Assembly: GCA_947478955.1 (NCBI GenBank)
Contig: CANJXJ010000009.1
Location: 1-42,287, forward strand
Direction: 5' to 3'
Origin: Alphaproteobacteria bacterium
GTDB lineage: Bacteria; Pseudomonadota; Alphaproteobacteria; Paracaedibacterales; CAITNM01
DNA length: 42,287 nt
The translations under genes were made by a program, and so were the position numbers. Position 1 is the first letter of the stretch, and each line of letters begins with the position of its first letter. The notes under the pieces were generated by a model that saw only the letters and a list, made by a program, of their open reading frames with translations, did not search any database and had not been told where the DNA came from. Shown here in pieces: positions 41,799 through 42,287 of this stretch.

Positions 41799-42287
41799 TT
41801 ATTTTTGAATTTTAGCAACGACACCAGCACCGACAGTACGGCCACCTTCGCGAATCGCGAATCGTAAACCTTCATCCATCGCAATGGGTGCAATTAATTC
41901 TACATTCACATTCACGTTATCTCCTGGCATCACCATCTCGGTTCCTGCTGCCAAGGTTACCACGCCCGTTACGTCTGTTGTACGGAAGTAAAACTGTGGA
42001 CGATAATTCGTGAAAAATGGTGTATGACGTCCGCCTTCATCTTTGGTCAAAATATACGCTTCTGCTTCAAAGTTTGTATGCGGTGTAATACTTCCTGGTT
42101 TCGCCAATACTTGACCACGTTCCACATCTTCACGCTTTGTTCCACGAAGAAGCGCTCCAATGTTATCTCCTGCCTGACCTTGATCAAGAAGTTTTCTAAA
42201 CATTTCTACGCCAGTTACAATTGTTTTTGTCGTTGGACGAATTCCAATAATTTCCATTTCGTCGCCAACGTTTACAATACCACGCTC
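41799..42287 (-). CDS. tuf: Elongation factor Tu, C-terminal part
   Basis: Carries aminoacyl-tRNA to the ribosome. Only the last 162 codons are in the window; the frame runs through the right edge ([15 protein letters not shown]) and the GTPase domain lies outside. Domains 2 and 3 are recognisable by [36 protein letters not shown] and the C-terminal [22 protein letters not shown] 42257 is an internal Met, not the start. Confidence 0.98.
   Translation of the reverse strand, partial: ERGIVNVGDEMEIIGIRPTTKTIVTGVEMFRKLLDQGQAGDNIGALLRGTKREDVERGQVLAKPGSITPHTNFEAEAYILTKDEGGRHTPFFTNYRPQFYFRTTDVTGVVTLAAGTEMVMPGDNVNVNVELIAPIAMDEGLRFAIREGGRTVGAGVVAKIQK

Overview
The window looks like a chromosome segment of an AT-rich, host-associated alphaproteobacterium. 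My best guess is the Holosporales/Rickettsiales-type endosymbionts. This rests on an RpoA N-terminus and S10-spc-alpha gene order that look alphaproteobacterial, a Usg-family protein, a KdsD next to an RNase D-like exonuclease, dispersed GC-rich palindromes in an AT-rich background, and many exported proteins without recognisable families. Taxonomy is inferred, not tested.

Layout. 1-5200: tandem 111-bp repeats, an acetyltransferase and a membrane-anchored methyltransferase, a palindrome-rich spacer, a large exported protein (paralogue A) and an MFS transporter. 5213-9017: an exported-protein island. It holds a His/Cys-rich secreted protein whose C-terminus runs into palindromic repeats, then two translationally coupled secreted proline-rich proteins. 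The first of these ends in a WH2-like / connector-like / acidic-Trp arrangement resembling the VCA region of eukaryotic Arp2/3 activators. 9100-11300: rpmF-plsX-fabH (lipid synthesis). 11417-18227: oligoendopeptidase F, an unknown secreted protein, RNase P RNA (rnpB), infC with an AUU start, secG, pyrG and trxB. 18353-20063: paralogue B of the exported family, plus a previously unmarked decayed third copy. 20064-23545: rpsT, a DAACS symporter, kdsD and an rnd-like gene. 23672-26504: an exported HD (SpoT/MESH1-like) hydrolase, a zinc-ribbon protein, usg, and a frame-broken secreted gene. 26518-28014: metG. 28387-42287: the complete tuf(partial)-rpsJ to rplQ ribosomal superoperon, all on the minus strand and ending in a clear terminator.

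The housekeeping part supports translation, protein secretion (SecY, SecG), nucleotide supply (Adk, PyrG) and lipid/LPS synthesis. SecY and SecG would export the many signal-peptide proteins found here. The accessory part suggests interaction with a eukaryotic host. The most notable candidate system is the 6226-9017 pair of secreted proline-rich, WH2-like proteins, possible actin modulators. Four dispersed repeat classes are present: TCAAG-loop palindromes, ATTCCCGC palindromes, tandem repeats, and inverted TCGCAATGAC repeats. At least one element has been recruited into coding sequence.

All family assignments come from reading motifs in the translated sequence. No database search was run.
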